Assembly: GCA_023227945.1 (NCBI GenBank)
Contig: JALOCC010000029.1
Coordinates: forward strand, 1 to 23,050
From: Candidatus Omnitrophota bacterium
GTDB taxonomy: Bacteria; Omnitrophota; Gorgyraeia; Duberdicusellales; 4484-171
Length of the DNA stretch: 23,050 nucleotides
Reading direction: 5' to 3'
The notes below the pieces were generated by a model. That model was not told where the DNA came from. It ran no database searches and worked only from the letters and a program-made list of their open reading frames with translations. Position 1 is the stretch's first letter. The number at the start of each line of letters is the position of its first letter. Shown here piece after piece: positions 6,827-14,175 of this stretch. Position numbers and translations under genes: made by a program.

Positions 6827-7276
6827 ATGGAAGGAGTTTTTCAAGGATTATGGTCCAATAAGGTTTTCTGGATTACGAATTTAAGTTGGGTGACAGCCCA
6901 GGGCTTAAAGGTAATTATAGGGCTTGTTACTGAGAAGAAATTCAACTTTAACTGGATTTTACGTACCGGAGGCATGCCGTCAGCGCATAGCGCAGCAGTT
7001 GTGGGCCTGGCTTCTTCTCTGGGTAAAGAAGTGGGGTTTTCTTCTCCTATCTTTGCCATGAGCTGTTTCTTTGCATTGATGACAATGTTTGATGCTCAAA
7101 CCTGGCGGCGGTCTATAGGCGTGCAGGCACGTATTCTTAACAGGATTATGGATGATTTACATAGTAAACGTAAAATTCAAGATGACCGCTTAAAGGAACT
7201 AGCAGGACATACCCCTACAGAAGTCTTTGCAGGCGCACTCATAGGTATCCTTGTAACTCTGTTATTTTATAAATGA
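6827..7276 (+). CDS. DUF212/YuiD-type divergent PAP2 membrane protein
   Basis: This encodes 149 residues, the usual family length. Landmarks are the GGMPSAHSA motif at 48-56, the DAQTWRRSIGVQARILNR segment at about 89-106, and the GHTPTEVFAG motif at 127-136. These correspond to the degenerate acid phosphatase/vanadium haloperoxidase signature of this family (also annotated as divergent PAP2). About three to four hydrophobic segments are visible. A lipid-phosphatase-like activity is often supposed but not established. Its own promoter separates it from the minor pilin operon. The stop codon is the first base of a composite palindromic repeat. Confidence 0.85.
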   Translation: MEGVFQGLWSNKVFWITNLSWVTAQGLKVIIGLVTEKKFNFNWILRTGGMPSAHSAAVVGLASSLGKEVGFSSPIFAMSCFFALMTMFDAQTWRRSIGVQARILNRIMDDLHSKRKIQDDRLKELAGHTPTEVFAGALIGILVTLLFYK

Positions 7277-7490
7277 GGCAGCAACTTTTCAAGCCCATAA
7301 CTGGCGTAGAAAAGTTGCGTAGCCGAATTTACCCAGCACTAATTTTTGTGGTTAGGCTGGAATTGTAATGTAAAACTATAAGATTTAATAACATTTTGAT
7401 AGCTCGGCGCTTGTTTAAAAAATTAGTGCTGGGTTCAATTCGACTAAGCATTTTTGCTGCGCCTTGCGGCTTGCAAAAATGCAAGTCTCA
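7274..7490. repeat. Composite palindromic repeat, copy 1 (three hairpins)
   Basis: It starts exactly at the stop codon of the DUF212 gene. Hairpin 1 pairs GCAACTTTTC (7281-7290) with GAAAAGTTGC (7309-7318). Hairpin 2 has a perfect 17-bp stem, ACCCAGCACTAATTTTT (7331-7347) with 7418-7434, extended by GAATT/AATTC. Hairpin 3 pairs GCATTTTTGC (7448-7457) with GCAAAAATGC (7473-7482). The first module (TGAGGCAGCAACTTTTC and the following AAGCC, then GAAAAGTTGCGTAGCCGAAT) recurs almost identically at 20804-20857. The ATG of the next gene lies just beyond. Confidence 0.7.
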
Positions 7491-7508
7491 TTGAAAAGGA
7501 GTAAAAAG

Positions 7509-8309
7509 ATGAAAAAACAATTCATAATAATCATAGCGGCAATTGCGATTGTCGTTGCTCTGGCTGTGTTATTTGCTTTGGGGAGGAAATCTAACAATGC
7601 ACAATCAAATTTTCAGAAAGCCTATCTAAAAGAAGCAGATATGGCATTCCTTAACGGCGATTTGCTGGCGGCAAAAAAACTTTATGAGCAGGCGCAGGAA
7701 AAAACAGACGATACCGCAAGGCTTAAAGAAATACAAAGAAAGATAGAGGATATAAATATAAAAATTATATTTTCTCCCATAGTAGATAAATGCGCGAAGA
7801 AATACATTGTAAGGCCAAACGATAGCTTGGCGAAGATTGCCAAAGAAAATAATACCACAATAGAACTTATCAAAAGAACCAACAATCTAAGCTCGGATGT
7901 AATAAGGCCCGAACAGGAATTAAAAATTAATAACTGTAAATTTTCCATAGTGGTTGATAAATCGCAAAACCTTCTTTTTTTAAAGGTCGGCGATGAGATA
8001 GTGAAAACTTATATAGTTTCTACGGGTAAAAATAATTCAACCCCGGTAGGTGTCTTTAAAATTGTTAATAAACAGCCTAACCCTACTTGGTTTAAAGCCG
8101 GAGCAGTTGTTCCGCCCGATAGCCCGGAGAATATTTTAGGTACCCGTTGGCTGGGCATTGAAGCAAAAGGCTACGGAATACACGGCACAACCGAACCAGG
8201 GCAGCTTGGCAAACAAGTTACTCTTGGTTGTGTCAGAATGCGTAACGAAGAAGTGGAAGAATTATACGACATGGTTCCTGTGGGCACAGAGGTAACTATT
8301 ATCGATTAA
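7509..8309 (+). CDS. L,D-transpeptidase with LysM domain (YkuD family)
   Basis: This encodes 266 residues from ATG 7509, which has AAAAGGAG upstream; the frame extends to 7464 but that segment lies in repeat DNA. Residues 4-25 are a signal anchor. Residues 36-75 look like one helical TPR-like unit (AFLNGDLLAAKKLYEQAQEK). A LysM domain spans 97-141 (KYIVRPNDSLAKIAKENN). YkuD spans 144-265 with the catalytic signature H225-G and T238-L-G-C241-V-R243; Cys241 is the predicted nucleophile, and the usual S/T-H-G-C has Leu for His. It would form 3-3 peptidoglycan crosslinks or attach proteins in the periplasm, so the cell has a peptidoglycan wall. No functional tie to the pilus is evident beyond position. 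Confidence 0.9.
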   Translation: MKKQFIIIIAAIAIVVALAVLFALGRKSNNAQSNFQKAYLKEADMAFLNGDLLAAKKLYEQAQEKTDDTARLKEIQRKIEDINIKIIFSPIVDKCAKKYIVRPNDSLAKIAKENNTTIELIKRTNNLSSDVIRPEQELKINNCKFSIVVDKSQNLLFLKVGDEIVKTYIVSTGKNNSTPVGVFKIVNKQPNPTWFKAGAVVPPDSPENILGTRWLGIEAKGYGIHGTTEPGQLGKQVTLGCVRMRNEEVEELYDMVPVGTEVTIID

Positions 8310-8320
8310 TAATAAACTGT

Positions 8321-8370
8321 CAGTCATCAGCTTTCAGCTGCTGAAGACTGACGACTGAAAGCTGAAGGCT
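8321..8370. repeat. Palindromic spacer before accA (AGCTGA word family)
   Basis: TCAGCTTTCAG (8326-8336) pairs perfectly with CTGAAAGCTGA (8355-8365), surrounded by further CAGTC/GACTG words. The last unit, CTGAAGGCT, supplies the only AAGG-like ribosome-binding sequence (about 8364-8367) before the ATG at 8377. It belongs to the same word family as the spacers at 9331-9396 and 14108-14171. Confidence 0.6.
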
Positions 8371-8376
8371 ATTCAA

Positions 8377-9330
8377 ATGATAGAAAATTGGGATTTTGAA
8401 AAACCAGTTATTGAGTTGGAGAGAAAGATTGAAGAGTTGAGGAGGTTCTCTGCAGAAAAAGAAGTTGATCTATCTGCAGAGATAAATAATTTGGAGAAAA
8501 AATTAAAGAACCTCAAAAAAGGAATCTATTCTAATTTATCTCCCTGGCAGACAATACAAATCGCCCGCCATCCAAAAAGGCCTACCACCATGGATTATAT
8601 CAATCTTATAATGAAAGATTTTTTGCTTTTGTGCGGTGATAGGCTTTTCGGAGAAGACAGGGCGATTATTGCCGGTCTTGCAACGCTGGATGACAAAAAA
8701 ATTGTTCTTATCGGGCACCAAAAAGGCAAAGATACAAAAGAAAACATTGCCAGAAGCTTTGGTTGTGCAAATCCTGAAGGGTACCGTAAAGCAATCAGGC
8801 TTATGCGCCTTGGAGAAAGATTTGGTTTGCCTATAGTTTGTCTTATTGATACACCAGGCGCGTATCCGGGAATAGGGGCTGAAGAGCGCGGACAAGCCCT
8901 AGCGATTGCAGAAAATATACGAGATATGTTTTGCATCAGGGCCCCAATTGTTGTTGTCGTGATAGGCGAAGGTGGGTCAGGGGGAGCCTTGGGAATTGGG
9001 GTGGGGGATAAAGTTTTAACAATGGAATACGCTTATTATTCAGTTATTTCTCCGGAAGGATGCGCTGCTATTTTGTGGAAAGATGCAGCGGCAAAAAAGG
9101 AAGCAGCAAAAGTTTTAAAATTAACCGCGCCGGATTTATTAAACTTAGGAATAATAGATGAAATTATCCAGGAGCCTGAAGGCGGCGCCCATAGAAATTA
9201 TGAAATAACGGCTAAGAATTTAAAAGAGTCAATCTTAAAGGGTCTGAAAGAGTTGACAAGTATGGATATAAACACACTTCTTAAGCTAAGGTACGATAAA
9301 TTCAGAAAGATGGGTGTGTTTAAGGAATAA
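8377..9330 (+). CDS. accA: Acetyl-CoA carboxylase carboxyltransferase subunit alpha
   Basis: This encodes 317 residues, full length for AccA. The N-terminal helical part is LERKIEELRRF. The conserved core follows: PWQTIQIARHPKRPTTMDYI, LFGEDRAIIAGLA, GHQKGKDTKENIARSFGCAN and PIVCLIDTPGAYPGIGAEER. The oxyanion-hole region is IGEGGSGGALGIGVGDKVL, followed by YYSVISPEGCAAILWKDA. With AccD (not in this window) it transfers carboxyl from carboxybiotin to acetyl-CoA, the first step of fatty acid synthesis in the cytoplasm. Its presence among envelope and pilus genes looks incidental. A palindromic spacer with the only AAGG precedes the start. Confidence 0.97.
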   Translation: MIENWDFEKPVIELERKIEELRRFSAEKEVDLSAEINNLEKKLKNLKKGIYSNLSPWQTIQIARHPKRPTTMDYINLIMKDFLLLCGDRLFGEDRAIIAGLATLDDKKIVLIGHQKGKDTKENIARSFGCANPEGYRKAIRLMRLGERFGLPIVCLIDTPGAYPGIGAEERGQALAIAENIRDMFCIRAPIVVVVIGEGGSGGALGIGVGDKVLTMEYAYYSVISPEGCAAILWKDAAAKKEAAKVLKLTAPDLLNLGIIDEIIQEPEGGAHRNYEITAKNLKESILKGLKELTSMDINTLLKLRYDKFRKMGVFKE

Positions 9331-9396
9331 AGGCTATCAGCCATCAGCTATCGGCTTTCAGGAGCTGATAACTGAAAGCTGACAGCTGAGAGCTTT
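9331..9396. repeat. Palindromic spacer before the padR-type gene (AGCTGA word family)
   Basis: TCAGCTATCGGCTTTCAG (9344-9361) and CTGAAAGCTGACAGCTGA (9372-9389) pair at 16 of 18 positions around a 10-base loop. The arms are themselves reiterations of a 7-base word (AGCTGAN). The element fills the whole gap between accA and the next start codon at 9402 and contains no canonical Shine-Dalgarno. Confidence 0.6.
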
Positions 9397-9401
9397 AAAA
9401 G

Positions 9402-9932
9402 ATGCGTATACAGCGGCTTGTAATATTAGGTATTTTAAAAGAAGGCCCCAAGCACGGTTATCAGATAAAAAAAATAATTCAGAAAGAAATGGGAATTTTT
9501 TCTGAATTTGAAATGCAATCGATATACTACCCTCTTAGCAAAATGGAGGAGCAGGGCCTTGTAAAAAAAAAGGAAATTAAAGGGAAAAAGAACCTTAATA
9601 AATACATTTATCATATAACGCCTCGCGGAGAGAAGGAATTCTTCGAGCTTTGCAGGCAAATATTTCTTTCGCAGCGTCAACCTTTCGTTGAATTAGATGT
9701 GGCTTTATATTTTTTACCTTTCCTTGATAAAAAAAAGATTTTGCCGCTACTAAGGCTGCGGCTTTGGTTTTTGGAAAAGGTAAAACGATGGTTGCTTGAA
9801 AAAGAAAAAGAACATAAAAATACACCAAAGAATTTAACATTACTGCTTAAACATCATTTCAAATTAGCAAGTGCTGAAAGAGAATTTCTTAAGGACATGA
9901 TAGCAGTAATAAAAAACGGAGAAATCAAATAA
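9402..9932 (+). CDS. PadR family transcriptional regulator
   Basis: This encodes 176 residues. The N-terminal winged helix (about 1-78) has the PadR signature LGILKEGPKHGYQIKKII, then the recognition and wing portion MQSIYYPLSKMEEQGLVKKK, a basic wing (EIKGKKNLNKYIYHIT) and PRGEKEFFELC. Residues about 90-176 are helical and charged, matching the C-terminal dimerisation domain of longer PadR proteins. Such proteins usually repress neighbouring genes and respond to small molecules. Candidate targets are its own operon and the following response regulator. The effector cannot be read from the sequence. Confidence 0.88.
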   Translation: MRIQRLVILGILKEGPKHGYQIKKIIQKEMGIFSEFEMQSIYYPLSKMEEQGLVKKKEIKGKKNLNKYIYHITPRGEKEFFELCRQIFLSQRQPFVELDVALYFLPFLDKKKILPLLRLRLWFLEKVKRWLLEKEKEHKNTPKNLTLLLKHHFKLASAEREFLKDMIAVIKNGEIK

Positions 9933-10004
9933 TGCAACCATAGGTGCTTTTAACATAGCTTAAGGGCGGGTAGATGGCACGGATGAATAATATCTGTGGT
10001 TGCA
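9933..10004 (+). promoter_or_regulatory. Structured leader between PadR and response-regulator genes
   Basis: TGCAACCATAG (9933-9943), beginning at the PadR stop codon, pairs with CTGTGGTTGCA (9994-10004): 11 pairs, one a G-U. An alternative hairpin, CACGGAT (9978-9984) with ATCTGTG (9992-9998), uses part of the same right arm, so the two folds exclude each other. GTGC/GCAC (9944-9947 and 9977-9980) may branch inside. The strong GGGGGGAGG site and the ATG at 10023 follow immediately. No known riboswitch consensus was recognised. Confidence 0.45.
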
Positions 10005-10022
10005 AGGGGGGAGGTAATTAAT

Positions 10023-10409
10023 ATGCCTGGAGGAAAAAAAATTCTGGTTGTTGAAGACGAGAAAGATACACTAACCTTGCTTGCGGAAGGGCTTCGCAGG
10101 TTTAATTTTAAAGTTGAAACTTCCGTTGACGGTAAAGACGCTATTCAGAAGGTGCAAGATTTTATGCCGGATGTGGTGGTTTTGGATATAATACTCCCGG
10201 AGCTGGACGGCCTGGAAGTGCTTAAGTGGATTAAAAAAAATAAGCCGGATATTTTTGTCATGCTGGCAACCGGCAAAAAGGAGCTTGAGGATATAAAAAA
10301 AGGTTATTCCCTGGAAGCAGATTACTATGTCACAAAGCCTTATACTATAGATGAGATACTTAAGGGTATAAATGTAATACTCTCCTTTAAGGAAACCAGC
10401 TTCAATTGA
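10023..10409 (+). CDS. Single-domain response regulator (CheY-like receiver)
   Basis: This encodes 128 residues from ATG 10023, chosen for GGGGGGAGG 7-8 bases upstream; the frame opens at 9996. It is a complete receiver domain: acidic pair E11-D12 (VVEDE), phosphoacceptor D55 (VVVLDIILPELDG), switch Thr83 (LATGKK) and Lys105 (VTKPY). There is no output domain, so it must act through protein contact or phosphotransfer. It sits just before the membrane GAF/degenerate-GGDEF protein and the PilB genes, so pilus motor control, as with PilG/PilH-type regulators, is a reasonable inference. No histidine kinase is present in the window. Confidence 0.92.
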   Translation: MPGGKKILVVEDEKDTLTLLAEGLRRFNFKVETSVDGKDAIQKVQDFMPDVVVLDIILPELDGLEVLKWIKKNKPDIFVMLATGKKELEDIKKGYSLEADYYVTKPYTIDEILKGINVILSFKETSFN

Positions 10410-10462
10410 CATCTAAGGCGAAAAATGTTAAGCTTTATTTAAATGTATGCCTAGAAGGGTGG

Positions 10463-10490
10463 TTGCGGCGGGTGTAGCTTGAGTTATAAA
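10463..10490 (+). promoter_or_regulatory. Possible promoter before the GAF/GGDEF gene
   Basis: TATAAA at 10485-10490 follows TTGCGG (10463-10468) at a 16-base spacing. Initiation near 10497 would give a 19-nt, almost purely A/T leader with no Shine-Dalgarno before ATG 10516. The -35 match is weak. Confidence 0.3.
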
Positions 10491-10515
10491 AAGAATATTT
10501 AAAAATTAAAATTAC

Positions 10516-11862
10516 ATGCCTAATAATGATAAGAAAAAAAAATTTTCGATCCAGGAATTAAGTTTAAAAAGAAGAATTTGGATAGCTATATCCCTGGTTA
10601 CATTAATTCCGCTTATTGTCATCATTTACCACTTTAGCGGCCTGTACATTTCGATTCATGCCGTAGTCGCTGCTTTTTTAATTATATCCCTGGGGTGGTG
10701 GATAATTTTCGAAGTTTTTACTTCAATCGTAAGGGTATATTCTAATTCTAAAAAAACACTGAAAAACATAGGCGAAGATGCTCCTGATGTGGCCAATGAA
10801 GTGCAGAGCCTTGAATCGATAATTAATATACTTTCTTCCAAAATGAGAAGCGGCCTGGAGCAACTTAAAGATTTCAGCCAGAAAGCAGAAGAATTAAACC
10901 AGGAAGTTTCAAAGAAAGTTTTGGTTTTGTCTACAATTTTACAGGCAAACGATTTATTCTCAAAAGAATTGCCTCCCCGGGAAATACTTCAATTTCTAAA
11001 TCAGCGTTTGAAAGAAATAGTGGAAATGAAAATAAGCTTTTGTATCCTTTTGGATGAGCTTTCCGGAAAATTCGAATTAGCAAGCTATTGCGGAATTGAT
11101 GCCGCAAAAGTTGAAGAAATTATCGATGAAAAAAATTCTGATTTATATAAGGCCGGAAGAACATTTATTCTAGATAAAGAAAACAAGAGTTTTCCTTATA
11201 CGAAGCTTGCAAATGGATTAGGTGTGATTAATATGGCTGTTGTGCCGATTCTTTCCAGAAACCAGCAAGTCGGAATTTTAGTTGCTGCTTCACACCTTGA
11301 TAATTTTATGTTTAGCAAGGATGATTTAAGCGTGCTTAATCTTTTTTCTCAAAATATCGCAATTATCTGGGAGCACAAGAGGCTTTCTCATAAAGTAGAT
11401 GAACTTGAAGTGTTTGATTATTTGACCGGATTATATAACGAAAAGTATATTAGAAAAAGGCTTGACGAAGAAATGATAAGGTCTCTTTCTTATCAGCGCC
11501 CCTGCGCATTATTATTTATGGAAATATCCAATTATAAGGAATATCAAGAGAGATTCGGCCCGATTGAATCGGAGAAGCTGGTAAAAAAGACCGCAAAGAT
11601 ATTTAAAGAAGGCTTAAGGCCAATTGATATACCCGGAAGGTTCGGATTAAGCCGTTTGTGTGCGATTTTGATAGAAAAGAATAAAAGGCAATCGCAGGCA
11701 ATCGCCAAAGAACTTAAAAAGAAAATAGAAGATAATTTTAAGAATCAAGTGAAACTCTCCTTTTCTGTAGCGGAAAATCCGATAGACGGTGTAACTGCAA
11801 AAGAACTTATACTTTTCGCCGAATCCCACATCGGCACATCGCAAGCAAATGAAACCTCCTAA
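10516..11862 (+). CDS. Membrane sensor with GAF domain and degenerate GGDEF domain
   Basis: This encodes 448 residues. Two membrane spans lie at about 20-40 and 47-70, with a very short loop between them. A helical, coiled-coil-like linker runs to about 150. A GAF-type domain spans about 150-290, ending in the helix LNLFSQNIAIIWEHKRL. The C-terminal GGDEF fold opens with an intact DYLTGLYNEKYI (301-312), but the active site RxGGDEF is replaced by R375-F-G-L-S-R-L381 and the metal-binding DIDxFK by EISNYK (336-341). It therefore should not make c-di-GMP and probably acts as a sensor, receptor or scaffold. Its last 14 nt overlap the MshEN gene, implying coupled translation. Confidence 0.85.
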   Translation: MPNNDKKKKFSIQELSLKRRIWIAISLVTLIPLIVIIYHFSGLYISIHAVVAAFLIISLGWWIIFEVFTSIVRVYSNSKKTLKNIGEDAPDVANEVQSLESIINILSSKMRSGLEQLKDFSQKAEELNQEVSKKVLVLSTILQANDLFSKELPPREILQFLNQRLKEIVEMKISFCILLDELSGKFELASYCGIDAAKVEEIIDEKNSDLYKAGRTFILDKENKSFPYTKLANGLGVINMAVVPILSRNQQVGILVAASHLDNFMFSKDDLSVLNLFSQNIAIIWEHKRLSHKVDELEVFDYLTGLYNEKYIRKRLDEEMIRSLSYQRPCALLFMEISNYKEYQERFGPIESEKLVKKTAKIFKEGLRPIDIPGRFGLSRLCAILIEKNKRQSQAIAKELKKKIEDNFKNQVKLSFSVAENPIDGVTAKELILFAESHIGTSQANETS

Positions 11863-12286
11863 AAAAGTAGAAAAACCTTTGGGCCAGATTCTGGTAGAAA
11901 GGGGCGTTATCACCTTTGAGCAACTGGAAAAAGCTCTAGCTGTCCAGAATAAAGATGGTGGTTTAATTGGAGAGGTTATTGCAAAATTAGGATTTGCCAA
12001 GGAAGATGAGATTGCGCATTGCCTTAGCCTTCAGTTCGGGTTTCCTTACCTTCCCCTAGAGAATTATGAAGTTTCCAAAGAAACAGTAAGTTTAGTACCC
12101 AAGAATGTTGCTACGCATTATTGCCTGATAGCACTGGACAAAATCGGAGCCACCTTAACGGTAGCCATAGCTAACCCCTTGAATACTCAGGCGATAGAAG
12201 ACCTGGAAGATTTAAGCCACTGCGATATCCAGGTTTTTGTCAGTACCCCCTCGGACATAAGGAAAGCGATAGAGAAGTTCTATTAA
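11849..12286 (+). CDS. Stand-alone MshEN (GspE N-terminal) domain protein, likely c-di-GMP receptor
   Basis: This encodes 145 residues with no ATPase domain. The two tandem 24-residue MshEN motifs are clear: residues 10-33 (LGQILVERGVITFEQLEKAL then AVQ) and 39-62 (LIGEVIAKLGFAKEDEIAHC then LSLQ), with a 5-residue spacer. The second half (LTVAIANPLNTQAIEDLEDL) is the usual follow-on of the T2SSE_N fold. MshEN domains of MshE and related PilB/GspE ATPases bind c-di-GMP. Here the domain is encoded separately, directly before two PilB ATPases. There is no Shine-Dalgarno and it overlaps the upstream gene. Acting as a diffusible regulator of the PilB motor is an inference. Confidence 0.87.
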   Translation: MKPPKKVEKPLGQILVERGVITFEQLEKALAVQNKDGGLIGEVIAKLGFAKEDEIAHCLSLQFGFPYLPLENYEVSKETVSLVPKNVATHYCLIALDKIGATLTVAIANPLNTQAIEDLEDLSHCDIQVFVSTPSDIRKAIEKFY

Positions 12287-12287
12287 G

Positions 12288-12396
12288 AAAAAGAGAACAG
12301 ATAACAGAGTATAGAGAACAGAGAAGAAATAAGAAATTATTCTGTACTCTGCTTTCTGTAATCTGTACTCTGTGAACTAACCGAGCGAAGCGAGGT
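12288..12396. repeat. Palindromic spacer before pilB-1 (ACAGAGTA word family)
   Basis: The left half reiterates AGAGAACAGA, ACAGAGTA and AGAACAGAG (about 12291-12328). The right half reiterates the complements TCTGTACTCTG, TTTCTGTAATCTG and TACTCTGTG (about 12341-12374). A small AACC/GGTT hairpin around GAGCGAAGCGA (about 12378-12395) follows, ending 4 bases before ATG 12400; its GAGG is the only candidate ribosome-binding site. Confidence 0.55.
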
Positions 12397-12399
12397 TGA

Positions 12400-14094
12400 A
12401 TGGTGAAAGAGAAATTTACCGACTACCTTATCGATAAAAAGCTTATTTCGAAAGATGACCTGGGAAAAGCCTTGTCTACCCAAAAAGAAAAAGGTGGGTC
12501 TTTGGTTGAACTTTTTGTAAAGCTCGGCATTATGCAGGAATCGCAGATTATAAGTATACTTTCGGAATATCTTTCAATCCCGCCGATGAGAGTTCTTAAT
12601 TTAAATATCACAAAAGAAATTTTAGACCTTATTCCTGAAAAACTTGCGCACAACTTACAAGCTATGCCTATAGGTAAAATTGGTAACTCCATAACCGTTG
12701 CGATGAGCGACCCTTTAAACGTCTTGGCTATAGATGACTTAAAGAAAATTACCGGATGTGAAATAAACCCCGTGATAGCGCCTTTGTCTGAAATGAAGGA
12801 AGCAATAGCCGCCCATTATAGCCGCCAGCCGCTGACCTCGCTTGAGGATATTATAGAAGGCCAACGGCCGGAGAATCTTGAAATAATAAGAGAGAAAGAA
12901 GGAACAGGGGAAGAGATTGGCTCCATAGACGAAGCTCCGGTTATAAAATTCACCAACTCTATGTTAAAGAAAGCCGTATATGAACGGGCATCAGATATAT
13001 TGATAGAGCCATTGGAAAAAACAAGCAGGGTAAGGTTCAGGGTAGATGGATTATTGCGCGAAGCAGAAACTTTTCCTAAAAAAATGCATCCCTTTGTGGT
13101 GTCCCGCGTAAAAGTAATGTGTAACTTAAATATCGCAGAACATAGGCTTCCCCAAGAAGGCAGATTTAGAAGTATTATTTCCGATAGAAACGTTGATTTT
13201 AGGGTTTCTGTTTTGCCGTCCAGTATGGGGGAAAAATGCGCGCTAAGGATTCTTGACAAAACTACAGCGCTTCTTGATTTGGATCTTTTGGGCTTTGAAG
13301 AAGATGTTCTTAAGCAGGTTAAGGAAGACAGCCTTAAGCCGCACGGTTTAATTCTTGTTTGCGGGCCAACCGGCAGCGGAAAGACTACAACGCTTTATGC
13401 TACAATATCCCATATCTACGCTCCGGAGAAAAACATAATAACCGTCGAAGACCCCATAGAGTATCAATTAAAAGGTATAAACCAGGTAAGTATTAACCCT
13501 CAGATAAATCTGACTTTTGCATCATGCCTGCGTTCTATTTTACGCCAAGACCCCGACATAATAATGATAGGAGAAATAAGAGATTTTGATACCGCAGATA
13601 TTGCTATAAAAGCAGCTCTAACCGGGCATATGGTTTTATCGACACTTCATACAACAACCAGCCCTGGCTCTGTAACCAGGCTTCTTAACATGGGCATTGA
13701 ACCATTTTTACTTTCTTCTACGCTCATCGGTGTTTTAACCCAAAGGTTAGTGCGCACGCTTTGCAATAAATGTAAAGAGGAGTTTACAATGCCTGACGCT
13801 ATTAGAGAGAAATACTCTATAGACAAACAGGCAAAGCTCTATAAAGCTAAAGGGTGTAATTCGTGTCAAAACGCAGGCTATAAAGGAAGGACTGTGCTTT
13901 GTGAATATCTTCCTGTAGGCATAAAAATAAGAGCGTTAGTTAATAGCTCAACTTCCGAACATATTATAAAAAGGGAAGCCAGGCTTTTAGGCATGCGCAC
14001 TTTAAGGGAAGATGGATTAATCAAGGTGGTTAAAGGCATAACTACTCTTGAAGAAGTATTGAAAGTTACGGGCCCGGACGAACCATTGGGATAG
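12400..14094 (+). CDS. pilB: PilB-family pilus extension ATPase, first copy
   Basis: This encodes 564 residues in the full GspE/PilB layout. The N-terminal MshEN-like domain (about 5-140) has degraded motifs (YLIDKKLISKDDLGKALSTQ, without the LG and loop Gly). The ATPase core has Walker A GPTGSGKT at 322-329, the Asp box VEDPIEY at about 349, Walker B DIIMIGEIRD at 386-395, TGH with His410, and LHT with His417. A zinc tetracysteine follows (C455, C458, C486, C489). In the N2 region the usual SDIHxEP reads S198-D-I-L201-I-E-P, losing the His. It should hexamerise at the inner membrane and drive pilin polymerisation with PilC. Confidence 0.93.
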   Translation: MVKEKFTDYLIDKKLISKDDLGKALSTQKEKGGSLVELFVKLGIMQESQIISILSEYLSIPPMRVLNLNITKEILDLIPEKLAHNLQAMPIGKIGNSITVAMSDPLNVLAIDDLKKITGCEINPVIAPLSEMKEAIAAHYSRQPLTSLEDIIEGQRPENLEIIREKEGTGEEIGSIDEAPVIKFTNSMLKKAVYERASDILIEPLEKTSRVRFRVDGLLREAETFPKKMHPFVVSRVKVMCNLNIAEHRLPQEGRFRSIISDRNVDFRVSVLPSSMGEKCALRILDKTTALLDLDLLGFEEDVLKQVKEDSLKPHGLILVCGPTGSGKTTTLYATISHIYAPEKNIITVEDPIEYQLKGINQVSINPQINLTFASCLRSILRQDPDIIMIGEIRDFDTADIAIKAALTGHMVLSTLHTTTSPGSVTRLLNMGIEPFLLSSTLIGVLTQRLVRTLCNKCKEEFTMPDAIREKYSIDKQAKLYKAKGCNSCQNAGYKGRTVLCEYLPVGIKIRALVNSSTSEHIIKREARLLGMRTLREDGLIKVVKGITTLEEVLKVTGPDEPLG

Positions 14095-14107
14095 ACTAAA
14101 GACTAAA

Positions 14108-14171
14108 AAAGCTTTCAGCCATCAGTCTTCTGCTTTCAGCTGAAGACTGAAAGCTGATAGCTGAAGGCTTT
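14108..14171. repeat. Palindromic spacer before pilB-2 (AGCTGA word family)
   Basis: The outer arms AAAGCTTTCAGC and GCTGAAGGCTTT pair over 12 positions with one G-U. An inner stem, TCAGTCTTC (14122-14130) with GAAGACTGA (14142-14150), has an 11-base loop. The final AAGG lies in the outer right arm and is the only ribosome-binding candidate before ATG 14176, so the fold would occlude it. Confidence 0.6.
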
Positions 14172-14175
14172 AGAA

